64,000 nucleotides of DNA from Streptomyces sp. SID13726. Lineage in GTDB: Bacteria > Actinomycetota > Actinomycetes > Streptomycetales > Streptomycetaceae. The notes beneath the pieces were generated by a model. It was not told the DNA's origin and searched no databases. It was given only the letters and a program-made list of their open reading frames with translations. Position 1 is the first letter of the stretch, and each line of letters starts with the position of its first letter. Positions 39,977 to 48,905 of the stretch are shown in pieces. The translations under genes and the position numbers were made by a program. The DNA lies in assembly GCF_010548375.1 (NCBI RefSeq), contig NZ_JAAGLY010000013.1:1-64000 (forward strand), in the 5' to 3' direction.

Positions 39977-40438
39977 TCAGTGGGGGCGCTCGGCCGCCGC
40001 GTCAGCCCGTTGCGCGAGCCGCCGCAGCTCCTCGCGCAACCGCGCGGCCTCCGCGCCGTCGAGCGCCGTCGCCGCGAGCAGCGCGCCGGGCACCCGGGCC
40101 GCGCGCTCCCGGAGCTCCTCGGCGCGCCCCGTGCACGCGACGAGGACCGAGCGCTCGTCGCTCGGCGCGCGCTGCCGGCGTACCAGGCCCGCGCTCTCCA
40201 GCCGCTTGAGCAACGGCGAGACCGTGCCGTAGTCCAGGCGCAGGGCCCCCGCGAGTTCCTTCACGGTGGTCTCGCCGCGCTCCCACAGCACCAGCAGCAC
40301 CAGGTACTGCGGGTAGGTGAGGCCGAGTTCGTCGAGGAGCGGCCGGTACGCGGCGGTCACCGCGCGCTGGGCGGCGTACAGCGCGAAGCACAACTGCTCG
40401 TCGAGCAGCAGTGATCCGGGGTCCTCTTCGTTCGTCAC
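39977..40438 (-). CDS. ohrR: MarR-family peroxide-sensing repressor OhrR
   Basis: 153 residues with a MarR winged helix (YPQYLVLLVLWERGETTVKELAGALRLDYGTVSPLLKRLESAGLVRRQRAPSDERSV spans the HTH and wing). The single redox Cys of the OhrR type is C17 in DEQLCFALY. Peroxide oxidation of this Cys releases DNA. It is upstream of ohr in the same orientation, and the intergenic palindrome is the expected target. The ATG at 40438 lies 10 bp from the end of the ECF ATPase gene, so 40438-40449 is very tight between the two units. Confidence 0.93.
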   Translation of the reverse strand: MTNEEDPGSLLLDEQLCFALYAAQRAVTAAYRPLLDELGLTYPQYLVLLVLWERGETTVKELAGALRLDYGTVSPLLKRLESAGLVRRQRAPSDERSVLVACTGRAEELRERAARVPGALLAATALDGAEAARLREELRRLAQRADAAAERPH

Positions 40439-40448
40439 GCGCCCATTG

Positions 40449-41207
40449 TCACGGACGGCCGAGGGCCGCCGCGGCGGAACGGGGATCGAAGCCGAACGGC
40501 AGCTCCAGGCGATGGGCCCGCATCAGCTCGTCATCGGCCAGCAACCCACCGGTCGGACCGTCCGCGGCGATGGTGCCCTCGCTCAGGACCAGCGCGCGCG
40601 GGCACAGCTCCAGGGCGTACGGCAGGTCGTGCGTGACCATCAGGACCGTCACGTCCAACGAGCGCAGGATGTCGGCGAGTTCACGGCGCGAGGCCGGGTC
40701 CAGATTGGAGGACGGCTCGTCGAGGACCAGGATCTCCGGCTCCATCGCGAGCACGGTCGCCACCGCCACCCGGCGCCGCTGGCCGAAGGAGAGGTGGTGC
40801 GGGGGCCGCTGCGCGAAGTCCGCCATGCCGACCTGCTCCAGGGCGCCGCGCACCCGCTCCTCCAGCTCGGCCCCCTTCAGCCCGGCCGCCGCCGGCCCGA
40901 ACGCCACGTCCTCGCGCACGGTCGGCATGAAGAGCTGGTCGTCGGGGTCCTGGAAGACGATGCCGACCTTGCGCCGGATCTCCGCCATGTGCTGCTTGCC
41001 GACGGGCAGCCCGGCCACCCGCACCGAGCCCACCCCGCCGCTCAGGATGCCGTTGAGGTGCAGCACCAGGGTCGTCTTGCCGGCGCCGTTCGGGCCGAGC
41101 AGGGCGACCCGCTCGCCGCGCGCGATCGAGAAGTCCACGCCGAAGAGGGCCTGGTGCCCGTCGGGGTACGCGAAGGCCAGTCCGGTCACTTCGAGGGAAG
41201 CAGTCAC
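40449..41207 (-). CDS. cbiO: ECF transporter ATPase CbiO/NikO
   Basis: About 252 residues. It is the energising ATPase of a nickel/cobalt ECF importer: Walker A LLGPNGAGKTTL, Q-loop VGIVFQDPDDQLFMPTV, ABC signature LSFGQRRRVAVA, Walker B ILVLDEPSSNLDP and the switch His in MVTHDL. The start is probably the GTG at 41207, which overlaps the cbiQ stop (GTGA); an ATG at 41216 is an alternative. Only one ATPase gene is present, so the complex would use a homodimer. It is the third gene of the cbiMN-cbiQ-cbiO operon. Confidence 0.93.
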   Translation of the reverse strand: MTASLEVTGLAFAYPDGHQALFGVDFSIARGERVALLGPNGAGKTTLVLHLNGILSGGVGSVRVAGLPVGKQHMAEIRRKVGIVFQDPDDQLFMPTVREDVAFGPAAAGLKGAELEERVRGALEQVGMADFAQRPPHHLSFGQRRRVAVATVLAMEPEILVLDEPSSNLDPASRRELADILRSLDVTVLMVTHDLPYALELCPRALVLSEGTIAADGPTGGLLADDELMRAHRLELPFGFDPRSAAAALGRP

Positions 41208-41965
41208 AGGGTCCATCCCAACACGCAGACGGCGAGGGCGGCCACGGGGAGCGCGAAGGCGTACGACCACTGCGCCCGGGACGCGGTCACCTCGTCGATG
41301 ACCGGCATCGAACCGGCGTAGCCCCGGCTCACCATGGCCAGGTGCACCCGCTCGCCGCGCTCGTAGGCGCGGATGAACAGGGCCCCGGCCGACTTCGCGA
41401 GGACGCCCCAGTGCCGGACGCCGCTCGCCTCGAACCCCCTCGACTCCCGCGCGATCCGCATCCGCCGCATCTCGTCGGTGATGACATCGCCGTAGCGGAT
41501 CATGAAGGACGCGATCTGGACGAGCAGCGGCGGGAGCCTCAACCGCTGGAGGCCCAGGAGGAGTTCGCGCAGTTCGGTGGTGGAGGCGAGGAGGACCGAC
41601 GCGGCGACGCCGAGCGTGCCCTTGGCGAGCACGTTCCAGGCTCCCCACAGGCCGCTGACGCTCAACGACATCCCGAGCACCTCGACCCGCTCGCCCTCCG
41701 CGACGAACGGCATCAGCACCGCGAACGCCACGAACGGCACCTCGATCAGCAGCCGCTTCAGCAGGAACCCGGCGGGCACGCGGGCGGCGTACGCGACGAC
41801 GCCCAGCAGGACGGCGTACAGGCCGAACGCCCACATCGCCTCGCGCGGGGTCGAGACGACGACCACCACGAAGGCGAACACCGCGGCGAGCTTGGTGTGC
41901 GGCGGCAGGGCGTGCACGGGCGAGTGCCCGTGCCGGTAGAGCCGGTGAGCGTGCCCCGCACCCAT
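41204..41965 (-). CDS. cbiQ: ECF transporter transmembrane protein CbiQ/NikQ
   Basis: 253 residues with about five helices and the two cytosolic coupling motifs of EcfT proteins: RIARESRGFE and MVSRGYAGSMP (A-R-G-like signatures). It links the metal-binding component to the ATPase. The N-terminus MGAGHAHRLYRHGHSPVH is unusually His-rich and may handle metal ions. The ATG at 41965 is 1 bp after the cbiMN stop codon. Confidence 0.92.
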   Translation of the reverse strand: MGAGHAHRLYRHGHSPVHALPPHTKLAAVFAFVVVVVSTPREAMWAFGLYAVLLGVVAYAARVPAGFLLKRLLIEVPFVAFAVLMPFVAEGERVEVLGMSLSVSGLWGAWNVLAKGTLGVAASVLLASTTELRELLLGLQRLRLPPLLVQIASFMIRYGDVITDEMRRMRIARESRGFEASGVRHWGVLAKSAGALFIRAYERGERVHLAMVSRGYAGSMPVIDEVTASRAQWSYAFALPVAALAVCVLGWTL

Positions 41966-41966
41966 G

Positions 41967-43010
41967 TCAGACGCTGCTCGTGCGGACGGGCGAGACGTCG
42001 GCCGTACGACGCCTGCGGACCGCCCAGAACACCCCGGTGCCCGCGACCACGGTCACGCCGACGCCGATCACGCCCGCCAGCCCCCCGGACAGGCGGGCGT
42101 TCTCGACGTCCTTCACGCCGTAGTCCGCGAGCGGCGAGTCCGCGGTGGCGTGCTCCTCGGTCTTCGCGTCGATGCCCTTGTCGGCGGCGACCTTCTCCAG
42201 GCCGTCCGGGTTCGCGGAGGCGTAGAAGCTCACGAACCCGGCGAGGACCAGGGAGGTGACGAGACCGGTGATCCACACCTTGCGGTGGGAACGGGCGGCG
42301 GCGACCGGCGCGGTGTCCGGTACGTCGACCAGCTCGTCGCCGACCCGCAGCTTGAGCTTCTGCTGGAGCCCTCGCGCGCCGTACACCAGGTCAGGGCGTA
42401 CGGCGACGACGGCGCCGACCGTCAGCGCGGTGATCGCGGCCTCGCCGACGCCGATGAGGACATGGACGCCGATCATCGCGGTGGCGACCTTGCCGATGGA
42501 GACGTCGGTGGTGCCGCCGATCGCGTAGATCAGGGTGAAGGCGACGGCGGCGGCCGGAACGGAGAGCACGGCGGCCACGAAGGAGGCGGCCGTGATCGAA
42601 CCGCGCCTGCGCGGCAGCACCTTCACCAGTCCGCGGAAGACGGCGTACGCGACGACCGTGGTGACCACGGCCATGTCGGTGATGTTCACGCCGAGCGCGG
42701 TCAGGCCGCCGTCCGCGAAGAGGATGCCCTGCATGAGCAGGACCACGGAGACACAGAGGACCCCGGTGTAGGGGCCCACCAGGATCGCCGCGAGCGCGCC
42801 GCCCAGCAGGTGTCCGCTGGTGCCCGCGGCGACGGGGAAGTTCAGCATCTGCACGGCGAAGATGAACGCGGCGACCAGCCCGGCCAGCGGCGCGGTGCGC
42901 TCGTCAAGCTCACGGCGGGCGCCGCGCAGGCTCACCGCCACGGCGGCCGCGGCGACCACTCCGGTCGCTGCCGAGATGGGGGCGTCTATGAATCCGTCAG
43001 GCACATGCAC
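41967..43010 (-). CDS. cbiM: Nickel/cobalt-binding ECF component, CbiM-CbiN (PDGLE) fusion
   Basis: 347 residues. The start GTG at 43010 gives Met1-His2-Val-Pro-Asp-Gly-Phe, the signature MHxPDGF N-terminus; in CbiM/NikM structures Met1, His2 and His67 hold the metal, and His67 is present here at exactly that position (AAGTSGH). This fixes the start and rejects the longer frame to 43148. Residues 1-215 are the seven-helix CbiM part. Residues 250-345 have two helices with the PDGLE motif (SANPDGLEKV), corresponding to CbiN. A Nur-box-like site overlaps the leader at 43030-43046, favouring nickel as substrate. Confidence 0.92.
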   Translation of the reverse strand: MHVPDGFIDAPISAATGVVAAAAVAVSLRGARRELDERTAPLAGLVAAFIFAVQMLNFPVAAGTSGHLLGGALAAILVGPYTGVLCVSVVLLMQGILFADGGLTALGVNITDMAVVTTVVAYAVFRGLVKVLPRRRGSITAASFVAAVLSVPAAAVAFTLIYAIGGTTDVSIGKVATAMIGVHVLIGVGEAAITALTVGAVVAVRPDLVYGARGLQQKLKLRVGDELVDVPDTAPVAAARSHRKVWITGLVTSLVLAGFVSFYASANPDGLEKVAADKGIDAKTEEHATADSPLADYGVKDVENARLSGGLAGVIGVGVTVVAGTGVFWAVRRRRTADVSPVRTSSV

Positions 43011-43029
43011 CGTTAGATGATGTGGCTTG

Positions 43030-43046
43030 TTGCGAACCTTTTGCAA
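43030..43046 (-). promoter_or_regulatory. Nur (nickel-uptake regulator) box-like site
   Basis: On the minus strand TTGCAA-AAGGT-TCGCAA matches the reported Nur consensus TTGCAA-N5-TTGCAA at 11 of 12 positions with exact spacing. It begins 20 bp upstream of the cbiMN start codon, where bound Ni-Nur would block transcription or initiation. It also faces the divergent ssgA-like gene, 132 bp away. Confidence 0.65.
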
Positions 43047-43177
43047 GAGAGGTGTGACACGAACAGCAAGTCGCAGGCTTCCGGCTCCGGGGGCGGGATC
43101 CGGGAAATGTGCGACGCTGGGAGCAGAATGGATGCACAGCTTCCGCACAGGTTACGCAGCGTGAGAGGTTCGTCACG

Positions 43178-43525
43178 ATGTCTGTAGTCGAACAGTACGC
43201 ACGAGCCCACATCGTTTCGGACGCGGACATCGCGGATGACGCGGCCGTCCCGGTCGTCCTGCGCTACGACCCCGAGGCCGACCCGCGCTCGGTACGGGTC
43301 GGTCTGCCGGGGACGGACGAATGGACCTTCTCGCGCGCCCTGCTGGAGCAGGGGCTGCGTGCGCCGGTCGGCAGCGGTGAGGTCCGGGTCTGGCCGTGCG
43401 GGCGGGTGCAGGCCGTGGTCGAGTTCCACTCCCCGCACGGGGTGTCGGTGGTGCAGTTCGAGCAGAAGGCGCTGCTCAGGTTCTTGCGCCGTACGTACAT
43501 GGCCACGGCGCCGGTGCGGGGCTGA
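43178..43525 (+). CDS. SsgA-like sporulation/cell-division protein (SALP)
   Basis: 115 residues of the SsgA/B family, unique to morphologically complex actinomycetes. Conserved segments are VPVVLRYDPEADPRSVRVGLPG, EWTFSRALLEQGLRAPVGSGEVRVWPC and VSVVQFEQKALLRFLRRTY. SALPs guide septum placement and peptidoglycan remodelling during sporulation; which paralogue this is cannot be decided by eye. It is shorter than SsgB (about 137). The ATG at 43178 has GAGAGG upstream. Divergent from cbiMN and convergent with the PBP gene. Confidence 0.88.
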   Translation: MSVVEQYARAHIVSDADIADDAAVPVVLRYDPEADPRSVRVGLPGTDEWTFSRALLEQGLRAPVGSGEVRVWPCGRVQAVVEFHSPHGVSVVQFEQKALLRFLRRTYMATAPVRG

Positions 43526-43539
43526 CCGCGTCTGTCCGT

Positions 43540-43564
43540 GGCCGACCGCTGTGGGTGGTCAGCC
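43540..43564. terminator. Hairpin between convergent ssgA-like and PBP genes
   Basis: GGCCGACC (43540-43547) and GGTCAGCC (43557-43564) pair with one mismatch around a 9-base loop. The right arm includes the PBP stop codon, so the structure can act on both transcripts. Confidence 0.4.
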
Positions 43565-45235
43565 GCCCATCTTCAGCAGTGCCGCCACGATCGGGCCCGC
43601 GGTGTCGCCGCCGTGGCCGCCCGCCTGGGCGACGCCCGCGGCCGCGAGGTCGCCGCGGTAGGCGGTGAACCAGCCGTTGGGCTTCTTCTGGCCGTCGACC
43701 TCGGCTGAGCCGGTCTTCGCGCCGACGTTGCCGGTGACCCCGGACATCGCCTCGGCCGCCGTGCCGTAGCCCGCCGTGTACGCCATCAGCTCACGCAGCT
43801 GTGACAGCGTGCCCGCGGACATCGACCGGGAGGCCGTGGCCAGGGTGCGGTTGTCGACCGTGGGGGAGACCAGGTAAGGCTGCTTGAAGGTGCCCGACTC
43901 GACGGTGGCGGAGACCGACGCCATGTTCAGCGGGTTCATCCGGACCCCGCCCTGGCCGATCAGCGAGGCCGCCTTCTGCGCGGCGCTCTGCACCGGCACC
44001 GAGCCGTCGAAGGACGGGACGCCGATCGCCCAGTTGTCCATGGAGAGACCGAAGACCTGCTGGGCCTGCTTGGTCAGGCTGTCGTTGTCCAGCTTGCCCG
44101 CCTGGCTGATGAAGGCGGTGTTGCAGGAGCGGGCGAAGCTCGCCTTGAAGGTGCCGCCCTTGATCTCGAACTTGTCGTCGTTCTGGAACTTCCAGCCGCC
44201 GTACGTGAAGTACTTGGGGCACGGGTGCGCCTTGTCCGCCGAGGCGAGGTCCTTCTCGATCAGCAGCGAGGAGGTGATGACCTTCATCGTGGAGCCCGGG
44301 GCGAGGGAGCCCTGGAAGGCGGCGTTGAAGCCGGGGTTGGCGTTGGCCACGGCGAGGATCTCGCCGGTCGAGGGGCGCAGGACGACCACGGAGGACCGGG
44401 CCTGCGTCTTGACCTGCCGCTCGGCCGCGGCCTGGAGCGCCGGGTTCAGTGTCGTCTTCACGGTGCCCGGGGTGCCCTCGCTGAGCTCCACCAGCGTCTT
44501 GTCGGAGTCCTTGGACTTGGCCGACTCGGCGCGGATCACCCGCAGTTCGACGCCCGCCTTGCCGCCGGCCTTCTTGCCGTACTTCTCGCGCAGCCCGTCC
44601 AGCACGGTACCCAGGGACGGGTACTTGGCCGCGGTCAGCTCACCGCCGTCCCGGTCGACCGCCTTGATGGGCGGGGTCCCGGACTCGCCGGTGACGAGGG
44701 TGTCGCCGTCCTTCAGGTCCGGGTGGACGATCGCCGGGGCCCAGTCGACCTGCGGCTTGCCGGTGTCGGTGTTGCGGACCACGGTCAGTGAACTGCTGTA
44801 CGCCAGCGGCTTGCTGAGGCCCTTGTACGCCACCGTGGCCTTCACTGAGAAGGGCACCTTGCCGCCGGTGCGGGTGCCGGGGGTGAGGGTGACGCCGGTG
44901 ATGTGGGCGTCCTTGGTGTAGCCGGTGAGCAGAGCGGTGGCCGCCTTGGTGTCGCTGGTCGCGGCGGCGGCCGTGCTCACCTTGCCCTGCTGCCAGGAGG
45001 TCAGGAAGGCGGTCGCGGTGGAGGTCACCTCGGCCGTGGACAGCGGGCCCGTCTTGACCTTCGGCTTGTGGTCGGCCGACGCGGACGTGTTCTCCGTCCG
45101 GTCGTCGGCCGCGGCCCCGCCGCCGTAGAGCGCGTAGACGCCGAAGCCGGCGCCGCCCACGACCACGGCGATCATCCCGCCGACCACGGCGGGCTTGGTC
45201 TTCCGTCGCTCGGCGACGCGCCTTCTGTTACCCAC
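43559..45235 (-). CDS. Class B penicillin-binding protein, paralogue 1
   Basis: 558 residues. One N-terminal membrane helix (about 17-38), an NTF2-like MecA N-terminal domain (65-170), a PBP dimer-type linker (about 190-265) and a transpeptidase domain with S315-T-M-K318, S370-C-N372 and K507-T-G509. It should cross-link peptidoglycan outside the membrane and bind beta-lactams. Sequence and domain order are close to the next gene (45332-46945), so the pair arose by tandem duplication. Ribosome-binding sequence GGAGGAA precedes the start. No shape or division genes adjoin them. Confidence 0.93.
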   Translation of the reverse strand: MGNRRRVAERRKTKPAVVGGMIAVVVGGAGFGVYALYGGGAAADDRTENTSASADHKPKVKTGPLSTAEVTSTATAFLTSWQQGKVSTAAAATSDTKAATALLTGYTKDAHITGVTLTPGTRTGGKVPFSVKATVAYKGLSKPLAYSSSLTVVRNTDTGKPQVDWAPAIVHPDLKDGDTLVTGESGTPPIKAVDRDGGELTAAKYPSLGTVLDGLREKYGKKAGGKAGVELRVIRAESAKSKDSDKTLVELSEGTPGTVKTTLNPALQAAAERQVKTQARSSVVVLRPSTGEILAVANANPGFNAAFQGSLAPGSTMKVITSSLLIEKDLASADKAHPCPKYFTYGGWKFQNDDKFEIKGGTFKASFARSCNTAFISQAGKLDNDSLTKQAQQVFGLSMDNWAIGVPSFDGSVPVQSAAQKAASLIGQGGVRMNPLNMASVSATVESGTFKQPYLVSPTVDNRTLATASRSMSAGTLSQLRELMAYTAGYGTAAEAMSGVTGNVGAKTGSAEVDGQKKPNGWFTAYRGDLAAAGVAQAGGHGGDTAGPIVAALLKMGG

Positions 45236-45331
45236 GACTTACGCTTCCTCCGCGCTATCCCAGGGTCCCCGTTGCCCTCATGCATCCCAACGACGCCAAC
45301 AGCCTAGAGTCCCTGTCCTGCACGGGTGACT

Positions 45332-46945
45332 TCAGCCGGCAGCTCGTAGCACAGCTGCGACAATCGGGCCCGCCGCGTCGCCGCCGTGGCCGCCCTCCTC
45401 GGTCATGGCCGCCGCCGCGACGTCGTTGCGGAAACCGGTGAACCAGCTGTTGGAGACCTGCTGTCCGTCGACCTCGGCGGAACCGGTCTTGGCGCCGATG
45501 TCGCCGCCGAGCCCCGCCATCGCCTTGGCCGCGGTGCCCTGGGTCGCCGTCAGCCGCAGCATCTGCTTGAGCTGGGAGGCGGTGGTGGACGGCAGTCCCC
45601 TGGCGGTGGCCAGTTCACGGCCGTCGAGCTCGGGGGAGACCACGTAGGGCTGGCGGAAGTCGCCGGTGATCGCGGTGGCCGTGATCGACGCCATGTTCAG
45701 CGGGTTCATCTGGACCTGGCCCTGGCCGATCGCGCCCGCCGCACGGTCGGGGCCGCTGACCGCGGGCACCTTGCCGTCGAAGGAGACCACGCCGGTCTTC
45801 CAGTCCTCGCCGATCCCGAACCGGTTCTGCGCCTCCAGCGTCAACGACTCGTCGGTGAGCGGCTTCTCGTCGATCAGCTTGATGAAGGCGGTGTTGCAGG
45901 ACCGCATGAAGCTGTTGGCCAGCGAGGCACCCTCGTTGGGCTGCATACCGGTGAGGTTCTTGAAGGTCTGCCCCTGCCAGACGGCGTCGGCCGTGCAGGG
46001 CGCCGGGCCGTTCATCGACGTCACGCCGTTGTCGATGAGCATCGCGGCGGTGACGATCTTCATCGTGGAGCCGGGGGCCTTGGTGCCCTCGAAGGCCGCG
46101 TTGAAGCCGTCCTCGCGGTTGTTGGCGACGGCCAGCACCTCGCCGGTGCTGGGCTTGACGGCGACCAGCGACGACTCGCCGTACAGCTTCACGGCCTTCT
46201 CGGCAGCGGCCTGCGCGGTCGCGCTGATCGTGGTCTCCAGCCTGCCCGCCTTGCCCTCGGCGAGGGTGAGCAGCGAGGTGTCGGGCGTGCGGTCGGGGTG
46301 CTTGACGACCAGCTCGATCCCGGGGGTGCCGCCGGCCTTGTCGCCGTACCGCTCGCGCAGGGCGTCCAGGACCGGGCCGAGCGAGGGGTACTTCTCCTTG
46401 GTCAGCACCTTGCCGCCGCGGTCCAGCGCTTCGACGGACGGGTTCGCGGACTCGCCGGTGACGAGCCGGTCCTCGTCCTTGAGCTGCGGATGGACCACGG
46501 AGGGCTGCCAGTCGACCAGCGCCTTCCCGGTGGTCACCCCGCGCACGACGGTCAGCTTGCTCCGGTACGCCAGCGGCTTCGACTTCCCGTCGTACGACAC
46601 GGTCGCCTTCACGGCGTACGGCACGGTCGCGCCGGTCGCCTTGCCGGGCGTGACGCGCACGTCACCGATGTGCGCGTCCGTACCGAAGTCCGTCAGCAGC
46701 ACCTCGGCCGCCGTGCTGTTGTTCGTCAGCGCCGCCGCCCGCGCCGCGTCGCCCTTCTCCCAGGCCGCGAAGAAGTCCCGCGAGGTCTTCTCGATCTCGT
46801 CGGCGTCGGGCGGTCCGCTCCGCTTGACGCTCGCGCCCCCGTCGTCGCTGAGCGCCGACACGAAGTTGTACGCCCCGTATCCGGCCCCGCCGACCATCAC
46901 GGCGAACACCGTGCTGACGACAGCGACCTTCACCCCCTTGGCCAT
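45332..46945 (-). CDS. Class B penicillin-binding protein, paralogue 2
   Basis: 537 residues with the same architecture as its neighbour: membrane helix at 8-28, NTF2-like MecA_N domain, PBP dimer-like linker and transpeptidase domain with S293-T-M-K296, S349-C-N351 and K-T-G at about 488 (GAKTGSAEVDG). Compared with paralogue 1, the N-terminal domains have diverged more than the catalytic domain. It is first in the tandem, with 96 bp before paralogue 1. Both catalytic triads are intact, so neither copy is a pseudogene. Confidence 0.93.
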   Translation of the reverse strand: MAKGVKVAVVSTVFAVMVGGAGYGAYNFVSALSDDGGASVKRSGPPDADEIEKTSRDFFAAWEKGDAARAAALTNNSTAAEVLLTDFGTDAHIGDVRVTPGKATGATVPYAVKATVSYDGKSKPLAYRSKLTVVRGVTTGKALVDWQPSVVHPQLKDEDRLVTGESANPSVEALDRGGKVLTKEKYPSLGPVLDALRERYGDKAGGTPGIELVVKHPDRTPDTSLLTLAEGKAGRLETTISATAQAAAEKAVKLYGESSLVAVKPSTGEVLAVANNREDGFNAAFEGTKAPGSTMKIVTAAMLIDNGVTSMNGPAPCTADAVWQGQTFKNLTGMQPNEGASLANSFMRSCNTAFIKLIDEKPLTDESLTLEAQNRFGIGEDWKTGVVSFDGKVPAVSGPDRAAGAIGQGQVQMNPLNMASITATAITGDFRQPYVVSPELDGRELATARGLPSTTASQLKQMLRLTATQGTAAKAMAGLGGDIGAKTGSAEVDGQQVSNSWFTGFRNDVAAAAMTEEGGHGGDAAGPIVAAVLRAAG

Positions 46946-47069
46946 GTCCGGCCCCCTCCCCGATTACCCCGTTGCTGTGGGCACTCTAAGCGGGTGGTGT
47001 GACAACCGGGGCAAGAGTTTCCCGATTGGCCGGAGCAGGTGCTCAATCACATACGTGAACCTCGGCCCC

Positions 47070-48809
47070 CTAGACCCAGGTGTCGATCCACATCCGCGAC
47101 CGCCAGTCGTCGATCGGGATCGAGGTTCCGGTGTACAGCGGCCAGAAGTAGATGAAGTTCCAGGCGATCAAGAGGACCAGGACACCCGCTGCCGTGGCGC
47201 CCGCCACGCGGCGGGTGTCGGAGGCCCGGGGCGGGCCGATGAGGGCGCCGACGAGCATGGCCACCGCCAGGCAGAGGAAGGGGACGAAGACGATCGTGTA
47301 GAAGAAGAAGATCGTGCGTTCCTGGTAGTGGAACCAGGGGAGGTAGCCCGCCGCGATACCGCAGGCGATGGCGCCCGCCCGCCAGTCACGGCGGAAGAAC
47401 CAGCGCCACAGCAGGTACAGGACCGCGAAGCAGGCGGCCCACCACAGCAGCGGGGTGCCGATCGCCAGGACCTCGCGGGCGCAGTTCCCGCCCGCGTCGG
47501 CGGGGCAGCCGTCGGTGCCGGGTGCGGGGGACTCGTAGAAGAAGGAGACCGGGCGGCCGTCGACGAGCCAGCTCCAGGGGTTGGACATGTAGGTGTGCGG
47601 CGACTGGAGGCCGATGTTGAACTTGTAGACCTCGTGCTCGTAGTGGATCAGGCTGCGCCACCAGTCGGGCAGGAACGTCCAGCTGCCGCCCTTGCCGTCG
47701 GTCGCGGCCCAGTTGCGGTAGTAGCCGCCGGTGCCGTCCGCGGGGGAGAGGATCCAGCCGGTCCACGAGGCCAGGTAGGTGACCGCCGCGACCGGCACCA
47801 TCGCCACGAACGCGATGCCCGTGTCGTACTTGAAGGCCGCAGCGTAGGGGTTCCTGGCGCCCGCCACCTTGCGGGAGCCCGCGTCCCACAGCACCGCCAT
47901 GATGCCGAAGGCGACCAGGAAGAACAGGCCGTTCCACTTGGTGCCCATGGCCAGGCCGAGGAGCACGCCGGCCAGCCAGCGGTAGGGGCGCCAGCCGAGG
48001 CGCAGGGTGTCCCCGACGAGGGCGTCGGGACGGACCCGTCCCGTCTCGTCGGCCGGCAGCGCCGCCGCGAGTTTCCGCCGCGCTCTGTCACGGTCGATGA
48101 CCAGGCACGCGAACGCGGCCAGCACGAAGAACATCAGCACGCCGTCGAGCAGCGCCGTGCGGGCCATCACGAACGCCAGGCCGTCCACGGCCATCAGCGC
48201 GCCCGCCAGACAGCCCAGGAAGGTCGAGCGGAAGATCCGCCGGCCCACCCGGCACACGATCAGGACGGACAGCGTCCCCAGCAGCGCCGTCATGAACCGC
48301 CAGCCGAACGGATCGAACCCGAACATCAGCTCGCCGAGCCCGATGACGTACTTGCCGACCGGCGGATGCACCACGTAGGCGGCGTCCGTCGGCAGCGGGA
48401 CATTGCCGTTCGACGACAGGATCAGCTTGTCGACGTTCTTGTCCCAGCTGAGCTCGAAGCCGCGGTGGACGAGCGCCCACGCGTCCTTCGCGTAGTACGT
48501 CTCGTCGAATATCACCGCCTTCGGCCTGCCCAGGTTCCAGAACCGCATCACGCCCGCGACCAGCGTGACCAGCAGCGGACCGAGCCAGCCCGACCAGCGC
48601 GTGATCCGGTCGGCGAGCGCCCCCGGCACGCCCAGCACCTGCCACATCCGCGGACTGGGCGCGGCGTACGGCGGCACCAGGCGCTCGCGCACATCGACTC
48701 TGTCCGGTGCGGTGTAGCCGAAACGGCGCAGCCTCTGCTGCCACGACGGCCGCCGGTCCTGGGGGGCCTGCTCATGCCGGGTGTCCGTGGAGGACGCGGT
48801 ACTGGTCAC
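47070..48809 (-). CDS. pmt: Polyprenyl-phosphate-mannose protein O-mannosyltransferase
   Basis: 579 residues. A GT39-family enzyme that transfers mannose from polyprenyl-phosphate-mannose to Ser/Thr of secreted proteins at the membrane. After a cytosolic N-terminus come about ten helices. The catalytic loop after TM1 has AVIFDETYYAKDAWAL (Asp-Glu pair); VHPPVGKYVIGLGE and GTKWNGLFFL are also conserved, and NPWSWLVDGRPVSFFYES lies in the external loop. The GTG at 48809 (MTSTASSTDTR) is chosen because the open frame beyond it is antisense to rsmI. It is divergent from rsmI. Confidence 0.93.
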   Translation of the reverse strand: MTSTASSTDTRHEQAPQDRRPSWQQRLRRFGYTAPDRVDVRERLVPPYAAPSPRMWQVLGVPGALADRITRWSGWLGPLLVTLVAGVMRFWNLGRPKAVIFDETYYAKDAWALVHRGFELSWDKNVDKLILSSNGNVPLPTDAAYVVHPPVGKYVIGLGELMFGFDPFGWRFMTALLGTLSVLIVCRVGRRIFRSTFLGCLAGALMAVDGLAFVMARTALLDGVLMFFVLAAFACLVIDRDRARRKLAAALPADETGRVRPDALVGDTLRLGWRPYRWLAGVLLGLAMGTKWNGLFFLVAFGIMAVLWDAGSRKVAGARNPYAAAFKYDTGIAFVAMVPVAAVTYLASWTGWILSPADGTGGYYRNWAATDGKGGSWTFLPDWWRSLIHYEHEVYKFNIGLQSPHTYMSNPWSWLVDGRPVSFFYESPAPGTDGCPADAGGNCAREVLAIGTPLLWWAACFAVLYLLWRWFFRRDWRAGAIACGIAAGYLPWFHYQERTIFFFYTIVFVPFLCLAVAMLVGALIGPPRASDTRRVAGATAAGVLVLLIAWNFIYFWPLYTGTSIPIDDWRSRMWIDTWV

Positions 48810-48905
48810 CGCGCCATCGTAGGGAACCGTGCTGTGTGCGTCCCGTGCATGGGTGGTAGAGGTGCGGATGCGTCCCGATCCGGTGGCCCCTGGGAGGATG
48901 GGGGC

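Noticed and set aside
45666..48905. Long plus-strand open frame joined to rsmI
   Set aside because: It is antisense to the PBP and pmt genes; only the part from the GTG at 48906 resembles RsmI.
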